Shown: positions 37,212-46,440, counted from the first letter of the stretch. The stretch: 64,000 nt of DNA from Chryseobacterium sp. Leaf180 (GCF_001424585.1 NZ_LMPJ01000011.1:18197-82196), one strand, 5' to 3'. Notes: generated from the letters alone by a model not told the origin. Translations and numbers: made by a program.

Positions 37212-38870
37212 ATGGAAGAACAAAACAACAATATCTGGTGGCTCAACGAAGAATCTGAGCAAATGCTGAACAGAGGATACCTTCTGAAAGGCGAAACTGT
37301 AGACGGTGCAATCGACAGAATCACGACTGCTGCAGCAAAAAAACTATACAAACCTGAACTGCAGCCGGCTTTTAAGGAGATGATCATGAAAGGATGGATC
37401 AGTTTTTCTTCTCCGGTGTGGGCGAATATGGGAACGCAGAGAGGTCTTCCAATCTCTTGTTTCAACGTGCATATTCCGGACAGCATTGAAGGAATTACCC
37501 ACAAAATGGGTGAAGTGATCATGCAGACAAAAATCGGGGGTGGAACTTCGGGTTATTTCGGGGAACTTCGTAACAGAGGAACTGCGGTAACGGATAACGG
37601 AAAATCTTCCGGTGCGGTTTCGTTCATGAAACTGTTTGACACTTCAATGGATGTGGTTTCTCAGGGTGGTGTAAGAAGAGGTGCTTTTGCAGCTTATCTT
37701 GATGTTGACCACGGCGATATTGAAGAATTTTTATCAATTAAAGACATCGGAAGTCCGATTCAGAACCTGTTCACAGGGATTTGTGTACCAGATTACTGGA
37801 TGCAGGATATGATTGACGGTGATGCCGACAAGCGTAAAATCTGGGCAAGAGTCTTGGAAAGCCGTCAGCAAAAAGGTCTTCCGTATATTTTCTTCACCGA
37901 TAACGTGAACAGAAACAAACCTCAGGTATATAAAGATCTTGGATTGACCGTCAATGCGAGTAATCTCTGTTCGGAAATTATGCTTCCTTCTACCAGAGAG
38001 GAATCTTTTATCTGCTGTCTTTCTTCTATGAACCTAGAATTATATGACGAGTGGAAAGATACGAACGCTGTACAGTTGGCGATTTATTTCCTTGACGCTG
38101 TTCTGTCTGAATTTATCGAAAAAACGGAAGGAAATTACTATCTAAAGGGAGCGAGAGACTTCGCAATGCGTCACAGAGCACTTGGTTTGGGAGTTTTGGG
38201 TTACCATTCTTATCTTCAGAAAAATATGATTCCTTTTGAGAGTTTTGAAGCGACACAGTTTAATGCAAGAGCTTTCAAACACATCAGAGCTCAGGCGGAT
38301 ATCGCTTCAAAAGAACTGGCAAACATCTACGGAGAACCGGAAATCTTAAAAGGTTACGGAATGAGAAATACCACGGTAATGGCGATTGCGCCAACCACTT
38401 CAAGTTCGGCGATTTTAGGACAGACTTCTCCTGGAATTGAGCCTTTTGCATCAAATTATTACAAAGCTGGTCTGGCAAAAGGAAACTTCATGCGCAAGAA
38501 TAAATATCTTGCTAAATTGTTGGAAGAAAAAGGTCTTGACAATGAAGAAACATGGAGAACAATTATGTTGAATCATGGTTCTGTTCAGCATTTGAATGAA
38601 CTGACTGACGAAGAAAAAGCAGTATTTAAAACATTCAAAGAAATTTCTCCGATGGAGATTATTTCTCAGGCTGCACAAAGACAGCAGTACATCGATCAGG
38701 CACAATCTCTGAATTTACAGATTCCGTCTACGATGCCTGTGAAAGACGTCAATTATCTTTACATCGAGGCCTGGAAAAAAGGTGTGAAAACTTTGTATTA
38801 CCAAAGAAGTTCGTCTGTTTCTAAGGAAATGATGGTGAATTTTGTGAGCTGTTCGGCTTGTGAAGCGTAG
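37212..38870 (+). CDS. nrdA: Class I ribonucleotide reductase, large (catalytic) subunit
   Basis: 552 residues, short for NrdA because the N-terminal ATP-cone is absent. C83 (ISCFNV) and C268 or C269 (FICCLSS) are the active-site redox pair; N251, C253 and E255 (NASNLCSEIMLP) are the catalytic triad with the thiyl Cys. Y-Y in TLYYQRS continues the radical path, and C547/C550 (SCSAC) form the tail that is re-reduced by thioredoxin. It works with NrdB, encoded upstream. Neither subunit has a visible activity-site domain. Confidence 0.95.
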   Translation: MEEQNNNIWWLNEESEQMLNRGYLLKGETVDGAIDRITTAAAKKLYKPELQPAFKEMIMKGWISFSSPVWANMGTQRGLPISCFNVHIPDSIEGITHKMGEVIMQTKIGGGTSGYFGELRNRGTAVTDNGKSSGAVSFMKLFDTSMDVVSQGGVRRGAFAAYLDVDHGDIEEFLSIKDIGSPIQNLFTGICVPDYWMQDMIDGDADKRKIWARVLESRQQKGLPYIFFTDNVNRNKPQVYKDLGLTVNASNLCSEIMLPSTREESFICCLSSMNLELYDEWKDTNAVQLAIYFLDAVLSEFIEKTEGNYYLKGARDFAMRHRALGLGVLGYHSYLQKNMIPFESFEATQFNARAFKHIRAQADIASKELANIYGEPEILKGYGMRNTTVMAIAPTTSSSAILGQTSPGIEPFASNYYKAGLAKGNFMRKNKYLAKLLEEKGLDNEETWRTIMLNHGSVQHLNELTDEEKAVFKTFKEISPMEIISQAAQRQQYIDQAQSLNLQIPSTMPVKDVNYLYIEAWKKGVKTLYYQRSSSVSKEMMVNFVSCSACEA

Positions 38871-38922
38871 GCTGAAAAGAGTCAAGTAAAAAGTAAAAAA
38901 GAGCCAAGTTGGCTGTGAATAT

Positions 38923-38951
38923 AAACCGTGGGAATTTTTTCTGCGGTTTTT
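38923..38951 (+). terminator. Probable terminator after nrdA
   Basis: AAACCG and CGGTTT pair around a 17-base loop, followed by TTTTTATTTAATTT. The stem is short. Confidence 0.5.
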
Positions 38952-38967
38952 TATTTAATTTACACAA

Positions 38968-39537
38968 ATGAAAAAACTCATAATCATATTGCTGATTTCA
39001 ATTGTCAATTTTATTTATTCTCAAACTAAAATTTATGCCTTTGTAGGTAAGAAAATTTCCGTCGAAAGAGTGAAAGCCGATGACAGTTTTAATCTAAAAT
39101 ATAGAAATGTCTATAAAGTGGAACAAGCCTTTGATGAGGAGATTAAAACTGATACTCTCGTCTTCAATTCATATACTCACATGAATCAAATTCAATATTC
39201 TGTTTACGATTATGCCATCATTTATCTTGTAAAAAATGAAAAGGATGAATTCATTCACAGGAGAACGTATTACACCCCTATAATTTTAAAACAAAATGGA
39301 AAATGGTATGGTTTTGACAGCAGTGATGAGAACATTGATGAATATGAAATTATACATGATGAATATCTTAATATCAGAAAAAATCTGGCAGTCGGAAAGA
39401 AAGTTTTAAACGAAAAAATAAAAAACAAATGGCTTGTTAAATCTTTCTATCCAGACAGATTTTTTATCCAAATCAACAGGAATAAATTAGAAATCAAATA
39501 TCTTAAAACAGCAGAAAAACTTTTAAAATTTAATTAG
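38968..39537 (+). CDS. Secreted protein of unknown function
   Basis: 189 residues with a signal peptide (MKKLIIILLISIVNFIYSQ, 1-19). The mature part is rich in Tyr, Lys and Asp and predicted to be mostly beta. I do not recognise a domain. It lies alone between nrdA and the DUF72 gene, 31 bases after the nrdA terminator hairpin's start of U tract. Likely periplasmic. Confidence 0.75.
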   Translation: MKKLIIILLISIVNFIYSQTKIYAFVGKKISVERVKADDSFNLKYRNVYKVEQAFDEEIKTDTLVFNSYTHMNQIQYSVYDYAIIYLVKNEKDEFIHRRTYYTPIILKQNGKWYGFDSSDENIDEYEIIHDEYLNIRKNLAVGKKVLNEKIKNKWLVKSFYPDRFFIQINRNKLEIKYLKTAEKLLKFN

Positions 39538-39577
39538 ATTCTGCTATTTTTAATACTCCAAAACTAAATCAACAGTT

Positions 39578-40468
39578 ATGAAATTCGGACAAGTAGACGA
39601 TCCCTCAAACATAGATTTTACATTACCTAAAGATCATCCGAGAACCCAGGAAATTCTCGCGGAACATAAACAAGGCATCGATACAATTTCTGTCGGATGC
39701 GCCAAATGGAACAAAACCGATCTGAAAGGATTTTACCCAAAAGGCACAAAAGACGAGCTCACGTATTACGCAACCCAGTTCAATTCGATTGAACTTAATG
39801 CCACATTTTACGGTATGCCAACGCCTGAACAGGTAGAAACCTGGAAAGAAAAAACACCTGAAGATTTTAAGTTTTTCCCGAAAATTACCAATACGGTTTC
39901 CCATTTCCGACGGCTTCTGAATATTGATGATGTCGTGACGCAGTTTGCCTCGGCCGTATTACATTTCGACAAAAAACTGGGAATGGTTTTCCTGCAGCTG
40001 CATGATAATTTCAAACCCAAAGATTACGAAAGGCTGGAGCAGTTCGTCAATAAATGGCCAAAAGAAGTTCCGCTTGCGATCGAACTGCGCAATACCGAAT
40101 GGTTTACCGATGACGAAATTTTAGACAAAACCTGCGAACTTTTTGAGAAAAACAACATTACCAACATTATTGTAGATACGGCCGGCCGCCGAGACATGCT
40201 GCATATGCGGTTGACGACGACTTCTGCGTTTATCCGATACGTCGGAGCCAATCATGAAAGCGATTATGACCGCCTGAACGACTGGGTGGAAAGGCTTACA
40301 AAATGGAAAAAAGAGGGTCTGGAAAATCTCTACTTCTTTGTGCATCAGAATCTTGAAAAAGCATCGCCTCTGTTGTCTGCTCATTTTATTCAGGAATTAA
40401 ATAAATCCTGGAAAACCGATCTGAAAATCCCACAAATGGCGCAGGATAAACCCGGAACGCTGTTTTAA
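39578..40468 (+). CDS. DUF72 (YecE-like) TIM-barrel protein
   Basis: 296 residues. ISVGCAKWNKTDLKGFYPKGTKDELTYYA at the start of the barrel, FNSIELNATFYGMPTPEQVETW, and FFPKITNTVSHFRRL are typical DUF72 features; LGMVFLQLHDNF follows. The family has a TIM-barrel fold with no settled reaction. It converges on the HD-domain gene with three bases between stops. Confidence 0.9.
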   Translation: MKFGQVDDPSNIDFTLPKDHPRTQEILAEHKQGIDTISVGCAKWNKTDLKGFYPKGTKDELTYYATQFNSIELNATFYGMPTPEQVETWKEKTPEDFKFFPKITNTVSHFRRLLNIDDVVTQFASAVLHFDKKLGMVFLQLHDNFKPKDYERLEQFVNKWPKEVPLAIELRNTEWFTDDEILDKTCELFEKNNITNIIVDTAGRRDMLHMRLTTTSAFIRYVGANHESDYDRLNDWVERLTKWKKEGLENLYFFVHQNLEKASPLLSAHFIQELNKSWKTDLKIPQMAQDKPGTLF

Positions 40469-40471
40469 GAT

Positions 40472-41116
40472 CTAATCAACATTCCATTCTTTATAAAACT
40501 GGTCGAGGAAATTCAGCATAAACTGATGTCTTTCTTCGGCCATTTCTTTTGCTTCAAAAGTATGCATCATATCTTTTAAAAGCAGTAATTTCTCATAAAA
40601 ATGATTGATCGTTGTGCCGTCAGATTTTTTATATTCTTCTTTTGACATCCCAATTTTCGGCGGCATTTCCGGGTGGTACATCAGATTGTTTTTGAATCCG
40701 CCAAAGTTGAAAGTCCGGGCAATTCCCATGGCACCAATCGCGTCCAAACGGTCGGCATCCTGCACAATTTTTAATTCTATTGGTGAATTTTGCGGTGCCT
40801 CTGCTCTGTTTTTAAATGAAATATGCTGAATGACAAACAGAACTTTTTCAACAGTTTCTTCAGGAACATGTATTTTATGCAGAAAATCGTAAGAAATTCT
40901 TAAAGCAAGCGTTTCGTCGCCGTTGTGAAATTTAGGATCGGCAATATCGTGAAGTAAAGCGGCCAGTTCTACCACTAATAAATCAGCGTTTTCTTTCCCG
41001 GCAATTTTTTTGGAAAGTTTCCACACTCTTTCTATGTGAAACCAATCGTGGCCGGCTTCGGCGCCGTGCAGTTTTTCTTTTACAAAATCAACCGTCTGCT
41101 GAATAAAATGATTCAT
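40472..41116 (-). CDS. HD-domain metal-dependent phosphohydrolase
   Basis: 214 residues. H23 and H27 (GHDWFHIERVW) and H56-D57 (LLHDIAD), with a later Asp in QDADRLDAIGAMGIART, form the HD metal site seen in YedJ-like proteins. Such enzymes cleave nucleotide or small phosphate esters; the substrate is unknown. It lies six bases after the ribokinase gene, so co-transcription is likely. Confidence 0.88.
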   Translation of the reverse strand: MNHFIQQTVDFVKEKLHGAEAGHDWFHIERVWKLSKKIAGKENADLLVVELAALLHDIADPKFHNGDETLALRISYDFLHKIHVPEETVEKVLFVIQHISFKNRAEAPQNSPIELKIVQDADRLDAIGAMGIARTFNFGGFKNNLMYHPEMPPKIGMSKEEYKKSDGTTINHFYEKLLLLKDMMHTFEAKEMAEERHQFMLNFLDQFYKEWNVD

Positions 41117-41122
41117 CTGAAA

Positions 41123-42016
41123 TTATTTAAAATCTGAAAGCTTTGGAAGTGCTGTCTGCGCACCTTTTCCTAAAGACACGCGCGAGGACACTTCATTTCC
41201 GAACTTCACACAGTCTTCGATCGTATTTTTGTGGCACAAAGCAATGGCAAAGCCTGCTGTAAAAGCGTCGCCCATTCCCATTTTATGGACCATGCTGGAA
41301 TTTTCATTTCTGAAATATTTCATTTCCGTTCCGTCAAAATAAACGGTAGAATTGGTCTCGTCACGGATAAAAACTTTATTAAAATATTTTTTCAACACTT
41401 TCTCACGCTGGTCATCACCAAAAATGATTTCCAATTCGCCACTTTTAGCAACGATAAAATCGACCAAATCAATGATTTCCGCTTTCAAAGCCAAACCTGG
41501 AGAAGCATAGAGTCCGACAATCTTTCCATATGCCTTGGCCTTTTTTACCGTATATTCTACTACATCCAAAGGAATTTCAAGCTGTAAAAGTACAAGATCT
41601 GCGGCGTGAATGTATTTTGAAGCTGCTTCAATGTGTTCGATTTTTAAACTGCGGTTGGCAGCAGGAACGACAACAATTGCGGATTCGCCGCCGCTCATCG
41701 TCACATACGCAGTTCCTGTCGGTTCGCGGTCGCATTCGCCTACAAATCCAACATTTACATTTTCATTCACCAAATTCCGCATGATCTGCTGGCCCAGGGG
41801 ATCCATCCCGACGCAACCAATAAAATGTACCGAGGCGCCCAGCCGCGAAGCTGCCACCGCCTGATTGGCACCTTTTCCGCCAAAATAACTTTCAGAATTT
41901 TTTGCCAAAACCGTTTCGTTAGGCGCAGGAATTTTGTCGGTATACATTATCAGATCGAGTGAGCAACTGCCTACGACGATGATTTTTGGTGATTCAGAAG
42001 TAATGTTGATTTGCAT
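41123..42016 (-). CDS. rbsK: Ribokinase (PfkB family)
   Basis: 297 residues. YFGGKGANQAVAASRLG at 44-60 is the N-terminal PfkB motif, and KMGMGDAFTAGFAIAL near 250 is the C-terminal GxGD motif with the catalytic Asp. VGSCSLDLI at the start is typical of ribokinase. It would phosphorylate ribose at C5 in the cytoplasm. No ribose transporter is near; another PfkB sugar kinase is possible. Confidence 0.85.
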   Translation of the reverse strand: MQINITSESPKIIVVGSCSLDLIMYTDKIPAPNETVLAKNSESYFGGKGANQAVAASRLGASVHFIGCVGMDPLGQQIMRNLVNENVNVGFVGECDREPTGTAYVTMSGGESAIVVVPAANRSLKIEHIEAASKYIHAADLVLLQLEIPLDVVEYTVKKAKAYGKIVGLYASPGLALKAEIIDLVDFIVAKSGELEIIFGDDQREKVLKKYFNKVFIRDETNSTVYFDGTEMKYFRNENSSMVHKMGMGDAFTAGFAIALCHKNTIEDCVKFGNEVSSRVSLGKGAQTALPKLSDFK

Positions 42017-42053
42017 TCGAAAAATATTATTTAAACTTCTATAAATACCTCAA

Positions 42054-42695
42054 TTAGCTTACCAAAATTTCGATAAACTCGGTAATCAGTTTCACAGGCT
42101 GTCCGTCTGCCGACAAACCGATGTAGCTGGCGTAAAATCCTTCCCCGTAGCCGGCTTCAAAAGCGAAAATAGTTCCCGGATTTTCTTCCGAAGGTTTCAA
42201 AAAAGCAAACTGATCGATCGCACCTTTTTCATCAAAAAAATGCTGATGAAAAAACTCTTCATAAATTCCTGTAAAATCTACGCCTTTGCTGTGATACAGT
42301 TTCTGTTCGAGCTCATTCAGGTCGGCCTGCGTACGCACATCCATCAGGCAGCCCATTCCGCTTTCGACAGGATAGCCAAAAACTTCACCTTCCGAAAGAT
42401 CTTTCAGATTCTGATTTTCAGTCACGGCAAGTTCCCAGCCTACAATTTTTTTATCACTGAAAACGACCTCAACATACGCCACACAATTGCTTTCGCGCTC
42501 TTTGTGCACCGTTACAGGAAAATTTCCCTGCGGAAAAACCATTGTAAAAGGCAGCATATCGTTAGTAATCAACGGATCGCAGGCTACCAGATTTCCGGTC
42601 GCCAGGTAGATTTTTCCCACATCAAAACTTTCCAGCAACGGACTTTCTACAAAGTCTTTTGAGAAGAGTTTCTGTATATTTTCAAGGTGTGTCAT
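42054..42695 (-). CDS. DUF4241 domain protein
   Basis: 213 residues, soluble, no signal peptide. The stretch YLATGNLVACDPLI and the end AFEAGYGEGFYASYIGLSADGQPVKLITEF mark DUF4241. The function of the family is not known to me. It is 37 bases upstream of rbsK and probably in the same unit. A copy of the dispersed repeat lies just upstream of its start (42711-42736). Confidence 0.85.
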   Translation of the reverse strand: MTHLENIQKLFSKDFVESPLLESFDVGKIYLATGNLVACDPLITNDMLPFTMVFPQGNFPVTVHKERESNCVAYVEVVFSDKKIVGWELAVTENQNLKDLSEGEVFGYPVESGMGCLMDVRTQADLNELEQKLYHSKGVDFTGIYEEFFHQHFFDEKGAIDQFAFLKPSEENPGTIFAFEAGYGEGFYASYIGLSADGQPVKLITEFIEILVS

Positions 42696-42710
42696 TTTAG
42701 TTTTTTTTGA

Positions 42711-42736
42711 GTGTCAGGCTGAGCGGAGTCAAAGTC
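42711..42736 (+). repeat. Dispersed repeat copy a (left of the GIY-YIG gene)
   Basis: TGTCAGGCTGAGCGGAGTC plus AAAG. In the opposite orientation the same sequence occurs at 43064-43091, so the two copies bracket the GIY-YIG gene as inverted repeats. Confidence 0.85.
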
Positions 42737-42792
42737 TTTATCTATCTTAATATTATCTGAGTGACTTTTATTTTGACAGACGGATAATTCTT

Positions 42793-43053
42793 TCAGTTTT
42801 CCCAGTTGTCGTTAATAATCGCTTCTTTCTTTTTCCTGCTCCAACCCTTTACTTGTTTTTCAAAGGCTATTGCCTGATTTACATCGTTAAACTCACAGCA
42901 AAAAACCATCTCAACAGGTCTTCTTTTATGCGTATAATTACTCGGATGGTTGCAAGACTGATGTTGTACGAGCCTTGTCTCAGGATCATTTGTAACTCCT
43001 GTGTAATAAGAGTCGTCTGAACATTTTAATATGTAAACAAAATAATTTTTCAT
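42793..43053 (-). CDS. Single-domain GIY-YIG nuclease (UPF0213 type)
   Basis: 86 residues. YFVYILKCSDDSYYTGVT is the GIY-YIG core, and AFEKQVKGWSRKKKEAI the C-terminal helix with the metal-binding Glu. Nothing but the nuclease domain is present, so DNA specificity would come from the domain or from the bound repeat. It stands alone, between inverted copies of a dispersed repeat that also invades the wecC-type gene. A repair or repeat-mobilising role is inference. Confidence 0.9.
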   Translation of the reverse strand: MKNYFVYILKCSDDSYYTGVTNDPETRLVQHQSCNHPSNYTHKRRPVEMVFCCEFNDVNQAIAFEKQVKGWSRKKKEAIINDNWEN

Positions 43054-43063
43054 ATTAATAATA

Positions 43064-43091
43064 AGGCTTCGACTCCGCTCAGCCTGACAGA
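43064..43091 (-). repeat. Dispersed repeat copy b (right of the GIY-YIG gene)
   Basis: GGCTTCGACTCCGCTCAGCC plus TGACAGAT; inverted relative to copies a and c. With copy c it forms a facing pair 28 bases apart. Confidence 0.85.
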
Positions 43092-43119
43092 TCTTACATT
43101 ACCAGTTTACATTATTTAT

Positions 43120-43146
43120 CTGTCACGCTGAGCGAAGTCGAAGCGT
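43120..43146 (+). repeat. Dispersed repeat copy c (touching the valS stop)
   Basis: CTGTCACGCTGAGCGAAGTC plus GAAGCG. It faces copy b, and its last base is within the valS stop region, so the pair may act as the end of the valS transcript. Confidence 0.85.
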
Positions 43147-45848
43147 TATAAACTTTTCAGTTTCTCTTCTAAAAGTGCAATCTTATCAATAGCATCTTTC
43201 TGCTTTTTGCGCTCTACTTCTACCACTTCAGGTTTAGCGTTGGCAACAAATTTTTCATTGGAAAGCTTTTTGTCTACTGAAATCAGGAAGCCTTTTAAAT
43301 ATTTTAATTCTTCTTCGGTTTTCTCTTTTTCTTCTCCTAAATCTAAGTTTTCACTTAAAGGGATTGAGATTTCTATTGAACCAACCAGGAATGTAAAACT
43401 CGGTACCTCTGTTTTTGTTCCGAAATGAATTTCAGCAACATTAGCCAGTTTTTTGATGACAGGCTCATTCGCAAGTTCTGAAGCATTCGTGTAGACTTCC
43501 ACAATCTCTTTCGGAGAAATTCCTTTGGTCTGGCGGTAATTTCTGATTCCGGAAATAATTTCAGATGCCGTTTCGAAGTTTTTAATGATTGCTTCGTCGA
43601 AACTTTCTGATTTCTTCTGCTGGGCAATCATCAAAGCATCTTCAATCTTTCTTTCTGAAATCGTCTGCCACAATTCTTCTGTAAGGAAAGGCATAAACGG
43701 ATGTAGCAGCTTCATCAGTTCTTCAAATAACGCAATCGTCTTCGTGTAAACTTCTTTTGAAATTCCTTCTCCGAAATTGGGTTTGATAGCCTCAAGATAC
43801 CAACCGCAGAAATCATCTTTAATTAATTTCTGAATTAAATTTAATGCATCAGAAATCCTGAATTTATCAAACTGATCATTGATATCTGCAGTTGATTTAT
43901 TTAATTGATTTTCAAACCATTCTATAGTCTGAATTTCTGTGGAGTTGGCAGATTTATCTTCATGTTTCCACATATTGATCAGTCGGAATGCATTCCAGAT
44001 TTTAGTTCCGAAATTTCTTCCCAAATCACAAAGTGGAGAGGTGTAAATTGAATCTTTTCCTTCTTCCATCCTCTGTTTTACCTGCTTTTCAGTCAAAACA
44101 TTTCCTGCTTCATCAATCTGCTCAGAATCGAATTTCAAATCATTTCCGGCTGCAGAACTCATCATAATTCCTACTCTCACTGCATCAGCTCCGTAACGCT
44201 CGATCAAATCCAGGGGATCGGGAGAATTTCCAAGAGATTTAGACATTTTTCTGCCAATTTTATCTCTTACAATTCCTGTAAAATAAACATTTTTAAATGG
44301 AATTTCCTTTCTGTATTCTAATCCCGCCATGATCATTCTGGCAACCCAGAAAAAAATAATGTCCGGACCTGTAACAAGATCGGAAGTTGGATAATAATAG
44401 TTAATTTCCTGGTTTTCCGGATTATTGAGTCCGTCAAAAACCGACATGGGCCACAACCATGATGAGAACCATGTGTCGAGAGCGTCTTCATCCTGACGGA
44501 GATCTGAAATTTGAAGGTTTGAAACTTGAGATTTTTCCTTCGCAAGTTCTAATGCATCTTCAATATTTTCGGCAACTACGAAATCATTTTCACCGTCGCC
44601 ATAATAGAATGCAGGAATCTGCTGTCCCCACCAAAGCTGGCGGGAAATATTCCAGTCGCGGATGTTTTCCATCCAGTGTCTGTAAGTGTTTTTGAATTTT
44701 TCGGGATAAAATTTCACCTCATCATCCATTACAACATCCAAAGCCGGCTTCCCTAATTCAGACATTTTAAGGAACCACTGAACAGAAACTTTAGGCTCAA
44801 TGACGGCTCCTGTTCTTTCAGATGTTCCTACTTTATTGTTGTAATCTTCTGCTTTCAGCAAAAGATTATTTTCTTCAAGTTCTTTTGCGATCTGCTTCCT
44901 TACAACAAATCTGTTTTTTCCTGCATAATGCAAGCCATGCTCATTTAGATTGGCGTCGTCATCAAGAGAATCAATCATTTGAAGATTGTGTTTCTTACCG
45001 ATTTCGTAATCGTTGATGTCGTGAGCAGGCGTGATTTTCAATGCTCCGGTTCCAAATTCAATATCAACATATTCATCTTCAATAATAGGAATAACTCTGT
45101 TGACGATAGGCACAATCACGTTTTTTCCTTTCAGATGGGCATATCTGTCATCATTTGGATTAATACAGACAGCTGTGTCTCCAAAAATGGTTTCCGGACG
45201 TGTGGTTGCTACCGAAAGAAACTCTTCTGTTCCTTCAATTTTGTATTTAAGGAAATATAATTTCCCGTTTTGTTCTTTAAAAATTACTTCCTCATCAGAA
45301 ATATTTGTTTTTGCCTCGGGATCCCAGTTTACCATTCTGTAACCCCTGTAAATCAATCCTTTATTATACAAATCAACAAAAGCTTTGATTACCTGACCCG
45401 AAAGCTTTGGCTCCATCGTGAAACTCGTTCTGTCCCAGTCACAAGAGCAACCCAGTTTTTTCAGCTGTTCAAGGATGGTTCCGCCATATTTGTCTGTCCA
45501 TTCCCATGCGTGTTTTAAAAATTCTTCACGCGTAAGATCAGATTTATTAATTCCTTCAGATTTCAGTTTGGCAACCACTTTCGCTTCTGTAGCAATTGAA
45601 GCGTGATCAGTACCAGGAACCCAGCAGGCATTGAAGCCCTGCATTCTTGCACGGCGAACCAGAATATCCTGAATGGTATTATTCAGCATATGCCCCATGT
45701 GGAGAATTCCGGTGACGTTTGGAGGTGGTATCACAATCGTGTACGGTGGCTTATCGTTTGGTTCTGAGTGGAAATATTTGTTTTCCAGCCAGTATTTGTA
45801 CCATTTCTGTTCGGTTTCCTGTGGATTATATTTCTCTGAAATCTGCAT
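43146..45848 (-). CDS. valS: Valyl-tRNA synthetase
   Basis: 900 residues. HMGH at 50-53 and KMSKSLGNSPDP near 534 are the class I HIGH and KMSKS motifs; PPPNVTGILHMGH is specific to ValRS. The C-terminal coiled-coil arm is present (ends EKLKSL). Near residues 438-450 the sequence SQVSNLQISDLR is encoded by DNA worded like a gap repeat. It charges tRNA-Val in the cytoplasm and edits mischarged Thr. Confidence 0.97.
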   Translation of the reverse strand: MQISEKYNPQETEQKWYKYWLENKYFHSEPNDKPPYTIVIPPPNVTGILHMGHMLNNTIQDILVRRARMQGFNACWVPGTDHASIATEAKVVAKLKSEGINKSDLTREEFLKHAWEWTDKYGGTILEQLKKLGCSCDWDRTSFTMEPKLSGQVIKAFVDLYNKGLIYRGYRMVNWDPEAKTNISDEEVIFKEQNGKLYFLKYKIEGTEEFLSVATTRPETIFGDTAVCINPNDDRYAHLKGKNVIVPIVNRVIPIIEDEYVDIEFGTGALKITPAHDINDYEIGKKHNLQMIDSLDDDANLNEHGLHYAGKNRFVVRKQIAKELEENNLLLKAEDYNNKVGTSERTGAVIEPKVSVQWFLKMSELGKPALDVVMDDEVKFYPEKFKNTYRHWMENIRDWNISRQLWWGQQIPAFYYGDGENDFVVAENIEDALELAKEKSQVSNLQISDLRQDEDALDTWFSSWLWPMSVFDGLNNPENQEINYYYPTSDLVTGPDIIFFWVARMIMAGLEYRKEIPFKNVYFTGIVRDKIGRKMSKSLGNSPDPLDLIERYGADAVRVGIMMSSAAGNDLKFDSEQIDEAGNVLTEKQVKQRMEEGKDSIYTSPLCDLGRNFGTKIWNAFRLINMWKHEDKSANSTEIQTIEWFENQLNKSTADINDQFDKFRISDALNLIQKLIKDDFCGWYLEAIKPNFGEGISKEVYTKTIALFEELMKLLHPFMPFLTEELWQTISERKIEDALMIAQQKKSESFDEAIIKNFETASEIISGIRNYRQTKGISPKEIVEVYTNASELANEPVIKKLANVAEIHFGTKTEVPSFTFLVGSIEISIPLSENLDLGEEKEKTEEELKYLKGFLISVDKKLSNEKFVANAKPEVVEVERKKQKDAIDKIALLEEKLKSL

Positions 45849-45927
45849 AAATTCTAGTTTCTTTCGCTTATAATCTGCAAAAATAGTTTAAAGAAAAAAA
45901 ATTATGATTATTAATTAAAATAATTTT

Positions 45928-45935
45928 TAACTTTG
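45928..45935 (+). promoter_or_regulatory. Candidate -7 box for the DUF1573 gene
   Basis: TAACTTTG fits TAnnTTTG and lies 40 bases before the ATG at 45976. No clear -33 box. Confidence 0.45.
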
Positions 45936-45975
45936 TTCTTTAATCTTATCTAATTACATATTAACAATCAAGAAT

Positions 45976-46440
45976 ATGAAAAATTTATTTGCAGGAATTG
46001 CACTTTTCGGAACTTTCGCTTTGGCATCTGCACAAACCATCACTTTTGATACAACCACGTACGATTACGGAACCATTAAGCCAAGCGCTGACGGAACAAG
46101 GTTTTTTACCGTAAAAAATACCGGTGACAAGCCATTGATTCTTTCAAATGTGAAGCCTGCCTGCGGATGTACCACTCCGGAATTCAGCCAGGATCCTATT
46201 ATGCCTGGAAAAACTGCAAAAATCAAAGTTGGATACAATACTGCATTGCAGGGAGAATTCAACAAGATGATCGAGGTTTTTTCTAATGACCCTGTAAACA
46301 GCAGAAGCGTAATCTACATCAAAGGAAAAGTAGACCCGAATGCTCCAGAACCTAAACCATTAACTGCTGCAGAAATGAAAGCTAAAGAAAAAGCGGACAA
46401 AAAAGCTGCAAAAATGGCAAAGAGAGTTGCTAAAAAATAA
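45976..46440 (+). CDS. DUF1573 secreted protein
   Basis: 154 residues with a signal peptide (ends ALASAQ, about 20). A single immunoglobulin-like DUF1573 domain follows: FDTTTYDYGTIKPSADGTRFFTVKNTGDKPLILSNVKPACGCT-like core and GKTAKIKVGYNT. The C-terminal 25 residues are Lys/Ala-rich (MKAKEKADKKAAKMAKRVAKK), probably a flexible basic tail. Periplasmic or cell-surface; exact role unknown. A hairpin terminator follows. Confidence 0.88.
   Translation: MKNLFAGIALFGTFALASAQTITFDTTTYDYGTIKPSADGTRFFTVKNTGDKPLILSNVKPACGCTTPEFSQDPIMPGKTAKIKVGYNTALQGEFNKMIEVFSNDPVNSRSVIYIKGKVDPNAPEPKPLTAAEMKAKEKADKKAAKMAKRVAKK

Noticed and set aside
42711-43146. Insertion sequence around the GIY-YIG gene
   Set aside because: No transposase and no target duplication could be seen; the flanks are members of a dispersed repeat, not terminal repeats of a known IS.
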